A stretch of DNA of 64,000 nucleotides from assembly GCF_041949975.1 (NCBI RefSeq), contig NZ_JBHFQG010000003.1, forward strand, positions 1 through 64,000, given 5' to 3'. Under the pieces are notes generated by a model. It was not told the origin of the DNA. It was given only the letters and a program-made list of their open reading frames with translations, and made no database searches. Shown here one piece after another: positions 8,027-15,130 of this stretch (within the stretch, counting starts at the first letter, position 1; every line of letters starts with the position of its first letter). The DNA is from Alteribacillus sp041949975 (lineage in GTDB: Bacteria; Bacillota; Bacilli; Bacillales; Marinococcaceae). The position numbers and the translations under genes were made by a program.

Positions 8027-9010
8027 GTGCTATTTTTATATTTTTTTCTTGCTGCTGCCGTAACGGTCGCTGCTGCGGTTAAGCTGTCTACGTATGCTGA
8101 TGTTATCAGTATGAAGTCTAAATGGGGCGGCATGATGGTGGGAACGATTCTGCTTGCGGGGGCAACGTCGCTGCCTGAAGTAACAACCAGTTTAACAGCT
8201 GTTGCTTTAAACAACCCCGACATTGCAGTAGGTAATGTACTCGGAAGCAACATGTTTAACTTGCTGATCATTGCGGCGTTTGATTTATGCTACAGAAAAG
8301 AAAAGCTGTTTTCGAGAACCTCTGTGTCGCACACCTATACAGCGTCTCTAGGAATCTTTCTTTCCTTCATGGTGCTGTTTGCTTTATTTATTCGTACAGA
8401 TCTTTCGCTGTTTGGTATTGGTCTCGATGCTTTATTGATACTAGCTGCTTATGGATTAGGCATGTATGTTATTAATAAAACCAGCAAAGAAGACATTCCT
8501 TCTGAAGAAAAAGAGGAAGAACTCAGCCCGGCTTATGCTCTTTCGCTTCGCCACGCCAAAATAGGCTTTTTCGTCGCTGCTGTTATTATTTTGATTGCGG
8601 GATCCTTTCTCACCATTACGGGGGATAAAATTGCGGTCGTCACCGGGCTTGGCTCAAGCTTTGTTGGAAGTTTTCTTATCGCTGCTTCTACTTCTCTTCC
8701 GGAAGCCATTGCAGTGCTGATTGCGCTGCAGCTGCAAAATCATAATCTAGCGCTTGGTTCTATTCTTGGCAGCAACCTTTTTAACATGATTTTACTAGCT
8801 GTCAGTGATGCTGCTTATTTTTCAGGACCAATTATTGCAGCGTCGAGCAGCTCCCACCAAATTACGGCAACAGCCGTAACTATTTTAGCTGCTATCGTCT
8901 TGTTTTCGATCGTCCGCGGACGAAAACAGTTTTTCCGCCTCTACACATGGCCATCCGCTTTACTGGTTGTCATTTACTTTATCTCAAGCTATCTCATTTT
9001 TATTTATTAA
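8027..9010 (+). CDS. Cation antiporter of the calcium/sodium exchanger (CaCA) superfamily, probable Mn2+/Ca2+ exporter
   Basis: A 327-residue membrane protein with the two inverted alpha-repeats of the CaCA superfamily: GTILLAGATSLPEVTTS plus NVLGSNMFNLL, and GSFLIAASTSLPEAIAV plus SILGSNLFNMI. About ten transmembrane segments surround an acidic cytosolic loop (SEEKEEEL). The GTG at 8027 is preferred because GGAG at 8015-8018 is 8 bases ahead; the ATG at 8021 is only 2 bases away. It lies directly behind a yybP-ykoY riboswitch, so Mn2+-induced expression and Mn2+ (or Ca2+) efflux are likely. Family certain, ion inferred. Confidence 0.85.
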   Translation: MLFLYFFLAAAVTVAAAVKLSTYADVISMKSKWGGMMVGTILLAGATSLPEVTTSLTAVALNNPDIAVGNVLGSNMFNLLIIAAFDLCYRKEKLFSRTSVSHTYTASLGIFLSFMVLFALFIRTDLSLFGIGLDALLILAAYGLGMYVINKTSKEDIPSEEKEEELSPAYALSLRHAKIGFFVAAVIILIAGSFLTITGDKIAVVTGLGSSFVGSFLIAASTSLPEAIAVLIALQLQNHNLALGSILGSNLFNMILLAVSDAAYFSGPIIAASSSSHQITATAVTILAAIVLFSIVRGRKQFFRLYTWPSALLVVIYFISSYLIFIY

Positions 9011-9017
9011 AAAACAG

Positions 9018-9052
9018 GCAGGAGCTGCTATTCAGCGAAGCTCCTGCTTTTT
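9018..9052 (+). terminator. Terminator after the antiporter
   Basis: GCAGGAGCT pairs with AGCTCCTGC and is followed by TTTTT. Confidence 0.8.
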
Positions 9053-9054
9053 AC

Positions 9055-9290
9055 TATTTTAAGAAATTATATGCTTACGAAATGTGGATAACTATCACCA
9101 TATGGTTTGATCCGCGTCTAGCTTCAGCCCCAGCCTCTCGGAGGCCCAAGACGGTTTAAGGAACTTTTGCTAGAATCGCAAACATCGTGTTCGCAACGCA
9201 GAAGTCACCACATCCTGTGGAAGTAAGAGCGCCTTTACTGTCTGGAGAACATTGACCTGCAAGGCTGACCAGGGCGCTTGCGCTTTTGTG
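9055..9290 (-). repeat. Dispersed DnaA-box repeat, copy 1
   Basis: This is the element seen in full at 53283-53523, in the opposite orientation. Shared blocks are GATCCGCGTCTAGCTTCAG, CCTCTCGGAGGCCCAAGACG, GGAACTTTTGCTAGAATCG and CAGGGCGCTTGCGCTTTTGT. It holds TGTGGATAA (9083-9091), the complement of the DnaA box TTATCCACA. It fills most of the space between the antiporter terminator and tlp. Confidence 0.75.
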
Positions 9291-9292
9291 TC

Positions 9293-9511
9293 TTATTCTG
9301 ATTCTTCATCTATCGCTTGCCGCAAATTTTCCATGGTTTCTTTTCTATGCTCGTTTTTTTCTTCAATTTGCTTCATTTCTTCTTCGTTTAAAGCTTGTCC
9401 GTGTTCTTTTGCAAATTCTGTTGTACGGTTCAGATTTTCCTCTGTATCTTCTATGATTTTTCTAATTTCTTCTTCCCGATTTGCCCGAGGCCGGTCGTTT
9501 TTGTGCGTCAT
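9293..9511 (-). CDS. tlp: Small acid-soluble spore protein Tlp
   Basis: A 72-residue highly charged helical protein. The pattern EEIRKIIEDTEENLNRTTEF followed by EEEMKQIEEKNEHRKETMEN matches the Tlp family (spore protein, named for a thioredoxin-like stretch), made in the forespore in B. subtilis and stored in the spore core. The start at 9511 is chosen because AAGGAGGAG stands right upstream; a longer frame starting at 9571 lacks such a site. Presence of the gene indicates a spore-forming organism. The 3' end abuts a dispersed repeat. Confidence 0.8.
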   Translation of the reverse strand: MTHKNDRPRANREEEIRKIIEDTEENLNRTTEFAKEHGQALNEEEMKQIEEKNEHRKETMENLRQAIDEESE

Positions 9512-9645
9512 TTTACTCCTCCTTTTTTCACTTTGAAAGTAGTATGCTTCGTGGGAGGAAGAAGTATGCACGAAAAAGATAGTTTGATGCTCCGGACATG
9601 AACACAGAAATAATGTCTGATTCCTCTGCCCTTATAGTGACCTAT

Positions 9646-10191
9646 CTACAACCCCAGCGCGCCCTCGATTTTACTCCGATCAATCGGTCCATAATACGTA
9701 TCCATTACAATCCCATTTTCATCCAATAGAAAAGAAACAGGCACACCGGTTACGCTGAAGGCTTCAATTCCTTTTCCTTCCTCATCCATTAACACAGGCA
9801 TTGATAGCTGTGCTCTCTGTACAAACTGCTTTACATCATCCTTACTGTATTCCTGGGTGGTTGCATTAATGGCGACAATATTTAAGTTTTCTTTTTGTTC
9901 CTCATAATATCTGGACAGATTCGGAAGCTCTTCCTGGCAAATGCCGCACCAGCTTGAAAAAAAAGTAAGCAGTACCGGCTTGCCTTTAAATGTATCTACA
10001 CTGTACGTTTGGCCGTCCAAACCAGGAAGCTCCAAAGACGGTGCCTGGTGTCCGGTTTGAACGACAGGATATCCAGCTGCACCCTGAACAGCTTCTTTTG
10101 ATGGATTTTGAGAAGCCTGATAAAATAAACCAGTAAGTAAAATAAGACCGCATAACGATAAAAACATCAGTCTTTTACGAAAGTAATTCAT
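9646..10191 (-). CDS. Membrane-anchored thioredoxin-like protein (TlpA/ResA type)
   Basis: A 181-residue protein with one N-terminal membrane segment (RLMFLSLCGLILLTGLFYQA) followed by a redoxin domain. The active site is FFSSWCGICQEELPNL, a CxxC motif, and the cis-Pro region is VTGVPVSFLLDENG. Such proteins reduce disulfides outside the membrane, for example apocytochrome c haem sites (ResA) or sporulation targets (StoA); which of these applies here is not visible. No ccdA or res genes are adjacent. Confidence 0.8.
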   Translation of the reverse strand: MNYFRKRLMFLSLCGLILLTGLFYQASQNPSKEAVQGAAGYPVVQTGHQAPSLELPGLDGQTYSVDTFKGKPVLLTFFSSWCGICQEELPNLSRYYEEQKENLNIVAINATTQEYSKDDVKQFVQRAQLSMPVLMDEEGKGIEAFSVTGVPVSFLLDENGIVMDTYYGPIDRSKIEGALGL

Positions 10192-10237
10192 AGAAATATC
10201 TCCTTTCGTTCATTGTTTCTTCTCGGGAGGTGGTAAA

Positions 10238-10405
10238 GTGTTTGTGCTCCTTCGCACCATTTTATATATATTAACGGCGGCCATTGCTTTAACTGTTCTT
10301 TTATCCTCCCGATTTAATAACATAGCAGAATGGCTGCTTGCTGTGCTGTTACTGGTGGCCGTCCCGGTATTTGCCGTGTATTTGGGCTGGAAACACTGCT
10401 CGTAA
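10238..10405 (+). CDS. Small hydrophobic protein of 55 residues (hypothetical)
   Basis: A GTG-started frame with a good ribosome site (GGGAGGTGG at 10225-10233). It encodes two probable membrane helices, ILYILTAAIALTVLLSS and WLLAVLLLVAVPVFAVYLGW, ending in KHCS. It lies between two minus-strand genes, and its last 57 bases overlap the 3' end of the glycosyltransferase gene on the other strand. The reading frame and ribosome site support a real gene; no family is recognised. Confidence 0.45.
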   Translation: MFVLLRTILYILTAAIALTVLLSSRFNNIAEWLLAVLLLVAVPVFAVYLGWKHCS

Positions 10406-11464
10406 AGCGTGATGCTTGGTAATGGAGATAATGATTTCGGCACTGTTTGTTTCCTGGATATAACGCAGCCGCCGTTTGGCCCGCTCTTTTTCTAAAGGAT
10501 GCAGCAGCAGTTCTTCAGCCTTATAACGAACTTCCAATGGGGTTTTTGCCCAATAAGCAGCTTGTACATTTGTTAAACACCGGGCATTGTGTTCTTCATG
10601 CCCTGGCAGCGGGGAATAAACCAATATTGGAACTTCGCATAGAACTGCTTCTGCCATTGTCATTCCGCCTGCTTTACTAATTAATAGATCTGCAGCATTT
10701 AAATATTCCTTAAAACTATCTGTAAACGGCAATACATGAATATCATGTTTGTCAGAAGACACATCAAATTTCCAATGGCTCGTACCGCTTACCATTACTA
10801 TCGTAGAAGGAACTTTCAATTTCTTAAGTTCTTCTCCCACTTTACGATACGGAAAAAGGCCTTCTCCTCCACCGCAGACTAATAATAATGGCTTTTTAGG
10901 GTCCCAGCCGTTTTTCAGACAGCATTCTTTTTTAGATAACAGCCTGTCCCCTATTTCAACTGGAATACCAGCTGGAAAAACTGTTTGGTCCTCCCGTGCC
11001 CACTTTGTGTCTTCTACCTCAGAGACAAATATTCCATTCACAGCAGGGTGGCCAGCTAGGGGAGACGTCCAATAATCAGTGGATACACTGTAAAGCGGGA
11101 CAGATAAATTTTTACGTTTTTTCACTTCACCTGCTAAAGCTGTTAATAAGGGATGAACAGAAAACACGATATCCGCCTGCAATGCTTGTTCGATTTGTTT
11201 TTGATACATATGAGACAAACCGGTGACCACAGCAGATAGAGATTGCTGCTGTTTAGGGAGCACTAGCTTTCTCCAGGCCCCTGGAATTGAAAAAAGCAGT
11301 CCGCCGTATACTTTTTTACTCATTTTATATAAAGAACAGGTGCTCATTTCGAGCGGCCGTATGACAGAAGCGGTGTCTTTGTGAGCAATGATTGTCTTTT
11401 TTAACAGGAGCGCTGCTTGGTTATGGCCGTTACCGTATGAAGCTGTCAAAACATGAAAATGCAT
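10349..11464 (-). CDS. MGDG-synthase/UgtP-type glycosyltransferase
   Basis: A 371-residue GT28-fold enzyme. The N-terminal MHFHVLTASYGNGHNQAALL is the glycine-rich MGDG_synth motif; the C-terminal half has LLVCGGGEGLFPY, a sugar-nucleotide site (DLLISKAGGMTMAEAVLCEV) and YSPLPGHEEHNA, typical of UgtP and MGDG synthases, which add hexose from UDP-sugar to diacylglycerol. Membrane glycolipid or lipoteichoic-acid anchor synthesis is the likely role. The ATG at 11464 is chosen because homology starts there and GGAGGAGACGAGG precedes it. It is divergent from trpS. Confidence 0.78.
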   Translation of the reverse strand: MHFHVLTASYGNGHNQAALLLKKTIIAHKDTASVIRPLEMSTCSLYKMSKKVYGGLLFSIPGAWRKLVLPKQQQSLSAVVTGLSHMYQKQIEQALQADIVFSVHPLLTALAGEVKKRKNLSVPLYSVSTDYWTSPLAGHPAVNGIFVSEVEDTKWAREDQTVFPAGIPVEIGDRLLSKKECCLKNGWDPKKPLLLVCGGGEGLFPYRKVGEELKKLKVPSTIVMVSGTSHWKFDVSSDKHDIHVLPFTDSFKEYLNAADLLISKAGGMTMAEAVLCEVPILVYSPLPGHEEHNARCLTNVQAAYWAKTPLEVRYKAEELLLHPLEKERAKRRLRYIQETNSAEIIISITKHHALRAVFPAQIHGKYRDGHQ

Positions 11465-11630
11465 GCCCTCGTCTCCTCCGCTTGTTTGCCATAGTATATG
11501 CGCGCGTTTATAGAGACATGCATCCTGCAGGTCGAGCGGTTTACTCCGCTCTCTACTTTCGATATGATGTATAAGAGAAAAAGAGAGAATTGAAGAAGTT
11601 ACAGGATACATAGAAAGGAATGGAATAGAA

Positions 11631-12620
11631 ATGAAGAGAGTTTTCTCAGGAATTCAACCGAGCGGCACGCTGACGCTTGGAAACTACTTAGGAGCGCTTA
11701 AACACTTTGTTGGCATGCAGGATGATCATGAATGCTTTTTTTGTATTGTCGACCAGCATGCAATTACCGTTCCCCAGGATAAAATAAAATTACGGCAAAA
11801 CATACGGAGCCTCGCTGCCTTATATTTAGCGACTGGTATTGATCCTAAGAAATCCACTTTGTTTATTCAATCAGAGGTTCCCGCTCACGCCCAGCTTGCC
11901 TGGATTATGCAATGCGTCTCTTATATTGGTGAACTAGAACGCATGACGCAGTTTAAAGATAAATCGGAAGGAAAAGCAGCGGTCTCTTCTGCATTGTTGA
12001 CATATCCTCCATTAATGGCCGCTGACATATTATTGTACAATACAGATATTGTTCCTGTCGGCGAAGACCAAAAGCAGCACCTGGAGCTGACTAGAAACCT
12101 TGCTGAACGTTTTAATCACAAATACAACGATATCTTTACCGTGCCAGAGGTTCAAATACCAAAGGTCGGCGCACGGATTATGTCTCTTCAGAATCCGGTG
12201 AAAAAAATGAGCAAATCCGATGAGAATCAAAAAGCGTTTATCTCCATGCTCGATGATGAAAAAACCATCATTAAAAAAATTAAAAGTGCTGTGACAGACT
12301 CTGAAAATGAAATACGTTTTGACCGGGAATACAAACCGGGCGTTTCTAATTTAATGTCTATTTTATCGTTATCTACTGGTAAAACGCTGGAGGAGATTGA
12401 AAAAGATTTTAGCGGAAAAGGGTATGGAGACTTTAAACAAGAGGTCGCTGAAGCCACAGCTGAACTGCTGCGCCCGATCCGTGCGCGGTATGAAGAATTG
12501 ATTCAATCCGAAGAGCTTGATGAGATTTTAGACGAGGGGGCAGAACGTGCCAACCGCGCCGCTTTCAAAACGTTGAAAAAAGCGGAACGCGCGATGGGAC
12601 TCGGCCGGAAAAGAAAATAG
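11631..12620 (+). CDS. trpS: Tryptophanyl-tRNA synthetase
   Basis: A class I aminoacyl-tRNA synthetase of 329 residues, the usual length. It attaches tryptophan to tRNA-Trp. The HIGH-type signature is QPSGTLTLGNYLGAL, the ATP loop is KKMSKSDENQKAF, and the substrate region SALLTYPPLMAADILLYN is conserved. The 167-base leader lacks the GGGTGGNACCGCG sequence of a T-box. The neighbour yjbA is the same as in B. subtilis (recalled), here convergent behind a repeat and terminator. Confidence 0.95.
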   Translation: MKRVFSGIQPSGTLTLGNYLGALKHFVGMQDDHECFFCIVDQHAITVPQDKIKLRQNIRSLAALYLATGIDPKKSTLFIQSEVPAHAQLAWIMQCVSYIGELERMTQFKDKSEGKAAVSSALLTYPPLMAADILLYNTDIVPVGEDQKQHLELTRNLAERFNHKYNDIFTVPEVQIPKVGARIMSLQNPVKKMSKSDENQKAFISMLDDEKTIIKKIKSAVTDSENEIRFDREYKPGVSNLMSILSLSTGKTLEEIEKDFSGKGYGDFKQEVAEATAELLRPIRARYEELIQSEELDEILDEGAERANRAAFKTLKKAERAMGLGRKRK

Positions 12621-12625
12621 ACAGA

Positions 12626-12806
12626 ACAAAAGCGCAAGCGCCCTGGTAAGCCTCGACAGGTAAATATTCTCCAGGCAATAAAGGCGCTCTTTGCCTTTAA
12701 TGACTGGAAGTTATTTAACCCCGAGAGGCTGGGCGCTGAAGCTAGACGCTAATCAAACAGTAGGGAGATAGTTATCCACAATTCGAAAAATATAATTTCC
12801 TAAACA
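12626..12806 (+). repeat. Dispersed DnaA-box repeat, copy 2 (internal deletion)
   Basis: It begins AACAAAAGCGCAAGCGCCCT and contains CTCGACAGGTAAATATTCTC and GGCGCTGAAGCTAGACGC, then TTATCCACA at 12772-12780 and TTTCCTAAACAA. The block around GTTGCGAACACGATGTTCGC of the full copy is missing. The element sits between the trpS stop codon and the trpS terminator. Confidence 0.75.
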
Positions 12807-12809
12807 ATT

Positions 12810-12843
12810 AAAAAACGGAGGTAAGATCGCCTCCGTTTTTTTT
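12810..12843 (+). terminator. Terminator beyond trpS
   Basis: ACGGAGG pairs with CCTCCGT around TAAGATCG and is followed by eight T. Confidence 0.8.
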
Positions 12844-12861
12844 ATGATGGTTGTAAATCCT

Positions 12862-13045
12862 CGTGGATCCATGTTCCGTTATTTTAAAAAAAGCCTTCCT
12901 TTAAGGGGGTTTCGCGGACATGAGTTCCGCTATACGCCGATATTTAGGCGATATTAGTCAATTTAACAAGCAATAACGGTGAGGGGCCGCTCCCCTTTCC
13001 AAAATGCCTTAATAAGACAAAATAACGGAATGAGAGTCCGTTTAC
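12862..13045. repeat. Degenerate CGGA(A/C)..TCCG repeat cluster
   Basis: Four related blocks recur about every 45-60 bases: CCATGTTCCGTTATTTT, GGACATGAGTTCCGCTATAC, AATAACGGTGAGGGG and AATAACGGAATGAGAGTCCG, in mixed orientation. No coding frame explains them. With copy 2 of the dispersed repeat they fill the gap between trpS and the small gene at 13185. The stretch 13046-13184 shows a weak hairpin (GAGAGCCCTCC..GCTCCTCTT) and nothing else. Confidence 0.45.
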
Positions 13046-13184
13046 TCCCTTTACCTGAACACACCGCCGAATCCTCTATATACTAAAAGAGAGCCCTCCC
13101 TGCAGGAAAGCTCCTCTTATCTCATCGTTATGTTTTGTGCCTTTCTCTAATGCTGTCATGTATTGTGTTACTTTAGGAAAAACT

Positions 13185-13298
13185 TTAGTAGCCTTTTTGC
13201 TTTCTCCAGATTTTCCCTACAATCACACTAAATACGATGGTGCCAACCGCGTACAAAATTGTCAGAATCTGCATCGATAAATAAGCTAGTCCGTCCAC
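13185..13298 (-). CDS. 37-residue hydrophobic peptide (hypothetical)
   Basis: A GTG-started frame preceded by AGGAGGGAAAGTT, an ideally spaced ribosome site. The product MDGLAYLSMQILTILYAVG continues with TIVFSVIVGKIW and ends RKQKGY: one membrane helix with a basic C-terminus. The size resembles small membrane regulators or holin-like toxins, but no family is recognised. Confidence 0.5.
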   Translation of the reverse strand: MDGLAYLSMQILTILYAVGTIVFSVIVGKIWRKQKGY

Positions 13299-13415
13299 AA
13301 CTTTCCCTCCTGTTCCACCTTCTTTTCTACTTTATTATATGGAATGACAGGCGTTCTGTAAAGATGGAGGGCGGGAAGCTTTATTATGCCTGCAGCCTGC
13401 CGATCAGCAAGTTTA

Positions 13416-14162
13416 CTATTTCACTTCTTCTTCATGATGCAGATTCCAAATCTTTTCAAAAAACGGCTGTCCTTTGATCATTTTTTGACAAAGTTCATAG
13501 TGCGCCTCAGACCAGCCATCTTTCACTTCCTGGTATAAACTCTGCCATGCTGTTTCTTTATCAATATTATGTGTTTCTTCATAGCGGGCAGGATTCCATT
13601 CTGTGTACCAATAACGAATTTCTGCAGATTCGCCAGAGGTGTAGAGCTGATCAAGTGCCATAAACAATAATTGTTTCAGCTGGCGTTCTTTTCTCGTTAA
13701 ACCCGCCATATATTTGGGATGCGGAGATAAAATGTGGTACTCTTTTGGCGGGGCAGGCTCTGTTAAGTCATAGCACTCCGCCTTTGTTTCATCCATAATT
13801 TCCTTTGCCATTCTTTCGTGCTTTGGAGTAAGACGGCTTTTTCGAATCGGGGTTTTGTACCCTAGCGTATCAACCGCCAACACACGATTGCCGTCATACA
13901 TAATGAAACAATAGTCCAGCGTAATCCTCGTCATGTTTTTACGAAGGGTGCTTTTTTGAAAAACTTCATTCAACAGAGCCTCTGGTACATCTTCCATACG
14001 ATTTTCAATGTAGTCAAACAATCTCTCTGTCACTTTTACAATTTCCCCTTGATCCAGCACTTCTATTCTGTCTTCTGAGTGCCACTCATGGAAAGGACAA
14101 ACATTGTACCCGTTTTCTTCACCTTCAAACCAATTAATCCAGACATCACGGATCCGGGCCAT
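13416..14162 (-). CDS. yjbA: YjbA family protein (DUF3603)
   Basis: A 248-residue protein of unknown function conserved in Bacillaceae. It starts MARIRDVWINWFEGEENGYN and carries CPFHEWHSEDRIEVLDQ and LPKEYHILSP-type segments of the YjbA family (here APPKEYHILSPHPKYMAGLT). In B. subtilis yjbA is next to trpS, as here. The ATG at 14162 is chosen over 14186 because AAGGAGGG lies 8 bases ahead. No signal peptide or membrane helix; cytoplasmic. Confidence 0.8.
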   Translation of the reverse strand: MARIRDVWINWFEGEENGYNVCPFHEWHSEDRIEVLDQGEIVKVTERLFDYIENRMEDVPEALLNEVFQKSTLRKNMTRITLDYCFIMYDGNRVLAVDTLGYKTPIRKSRLTPKHERMAKEIMDETKAECYDLTEPAPPKEYHILSPHPKYMAGLTRKERQLKQLLFMALDQLYTSGESAEIRYWYTEWNPARYEETHNIDKETAWQSLYQEVKDGWSEAHYELCQKMIKGQPFFEKIWNLHHEEEVK

Positions 14163-14245
14163 GGTTAAACCCTCCTTGCTATCCATTAGTATCCACAGTA
14201 TAGTCAGAGAGAAAATGTTTTATTCTTTCTGCCCTTTCTTTTCTT

Positions 14246-14452
14246 CTAGTTTTTTTCCGGCCAGTAAATACTCCCTACGATCATAAAGAGACCAGCAGCA
14301 AATATAGCACCTTCTGTCCGCTGAAAAATAAATCCCAGATATTCCAACAGTGTCAGTCCCGCCGGAATATAGTTCATATATGCTATTAAGCTGATACCGC
14401 CTCCTGCTGCCAGACCGAAGCCGACAGCCATCATAAATAGCCTGGCGATCAT
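14246..14452 (-). CDS. Small membrane protein (hypothetical, 68 residues)
   Basis: Two membrane helices, RLFMMAVGFGLAAGGGISLI and EGAIFAAGLFMIVGSIYW, joined by MNYIPAGLTLLEYLGFIF. The ATG at 14452 is used because GGGAGCG precedes it. It lies upstream of yjbA on the same strand, separated by 83 bases. Small two-helix proteins of this kind are common in Bacillaceae; function unknown. Confidence 0.65.
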   Translation of the reverse strand: MIARLFMMAVGFGLAAGGGISLIAYMNYIPAGLTLLEYLGFIFQRTEGAIFAAGLFMIVGSIYWPEKN

Positions 14453-14511
14453 AGTATTTCGCTCCCTTATCAAGCAGCTCTAAGAGACAATTAACCAAAA
14501 AATGATTTATA

Positions 14512-14682
14512 ATAAGAAAAGCGACTTGCACAGGATGTGCTGACTTCTGCGTTGACTTACACATGATGTGTTGACTTCTATGTTGCAAACACGATGTTTG
14601 CGAACTTAGCAGAAGTTCCTAAAATGACGTTCGCGGTCTTAGCAGAAGATCCCCTAAGCCGGACAGCGCCCTTTCACAAAGA
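14512..14682 (+). repeat. Dispersed repeat, degenerate copy 3
   Basis: CACAGGATGTGCTGACTTCT, GCAAACACGATGTTTGCGAA and TTAGCAGAAGTTCCT correspond to the middle third of the full copy at 53283-53523, with partial internal duplication (TTAGCAGAAG twice, and two GATGTG(C/T)TGACTTCT blocks). The ends and the DnaA box are missing. From here to 14827 no other element is seen apart from AT-rich sequence that may hold the promoter of the next gene. Confidence 0.6.
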
Positions 14683-14827
14683 CCTTACATAGCATTCCAT
14701 CGTGTAAATAGGAAAAATTTCTGGATGACAGAAATAAAACCCTTTTTTCTTTTAAATTTTTCTAAAAAGTATACAAACAATTGTCAATGGTTTTTTCTTT
14801 TTAATACTTTATGCAGGAGAGTCGATT

Positions 14828-15109
14828 ATGTCTACTCATCGAGAAAATCTTCAAAAAGAACTTTATAATAAAATGGAACAATATGATGAACTCGTTCGCG
14901 ACATAAATAAAAAAGCCATTCATTTAGGAAACGAAACGTATTTTACCCATCTACGTTTATATAAAGAACAAAAAGATCAAATTGAGGATATTATGCGTTA
15001 TTTTGATGAAGCTGGAGTAGAAGCTTCCAAAAACACAACAGAGACAATATTGATCCTGGCATTAAAGGAATTTCATCACTATATCATGAGCATTAAAAAC
15101 GAGGAATAG
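14828..15109 (+). CDS. Small helical protein (hypothetical, 93 residues)
   Basis: A charged, helix-rich protein (MSTHRENLQKELYNKMEQYD to ILALKEFHHYIMSIKNEE) without membrane segments or known motif. The ATG at 14828 follows GCAGGAGAG. It ends 21 bases before the DHH-CBS-nucleotidyltransferase gene on the same strand, so the two are probably co-transcribed. Family not recognised. Confidence 0.6.
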   Translation: MSTHRENLQKELYNKMEQYDELVRDINKKAIHLGNETYFTHLRLYKEQKDQIEDIMRYFDEAGVEASKNTTETILILALKEFHHYIMSIKNEE

Positions 15110-15130
15110 ACCCAGTGGAGGAATGAAGGA

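Noticed and set aside
10210..10443. Minus-strand frame of 77 codons beside the TlpA-like gene
   Set aside because: Low-complexity Ser/Thr/Asn composition; it is antisense to the better supported small membrane frame 10238-10405.
11464..11631. T-box leader before trpS
   Set aside because: The stretch is only 167 bases long and lacks the GGGTGGNACCGCG sequence and a following terminator.
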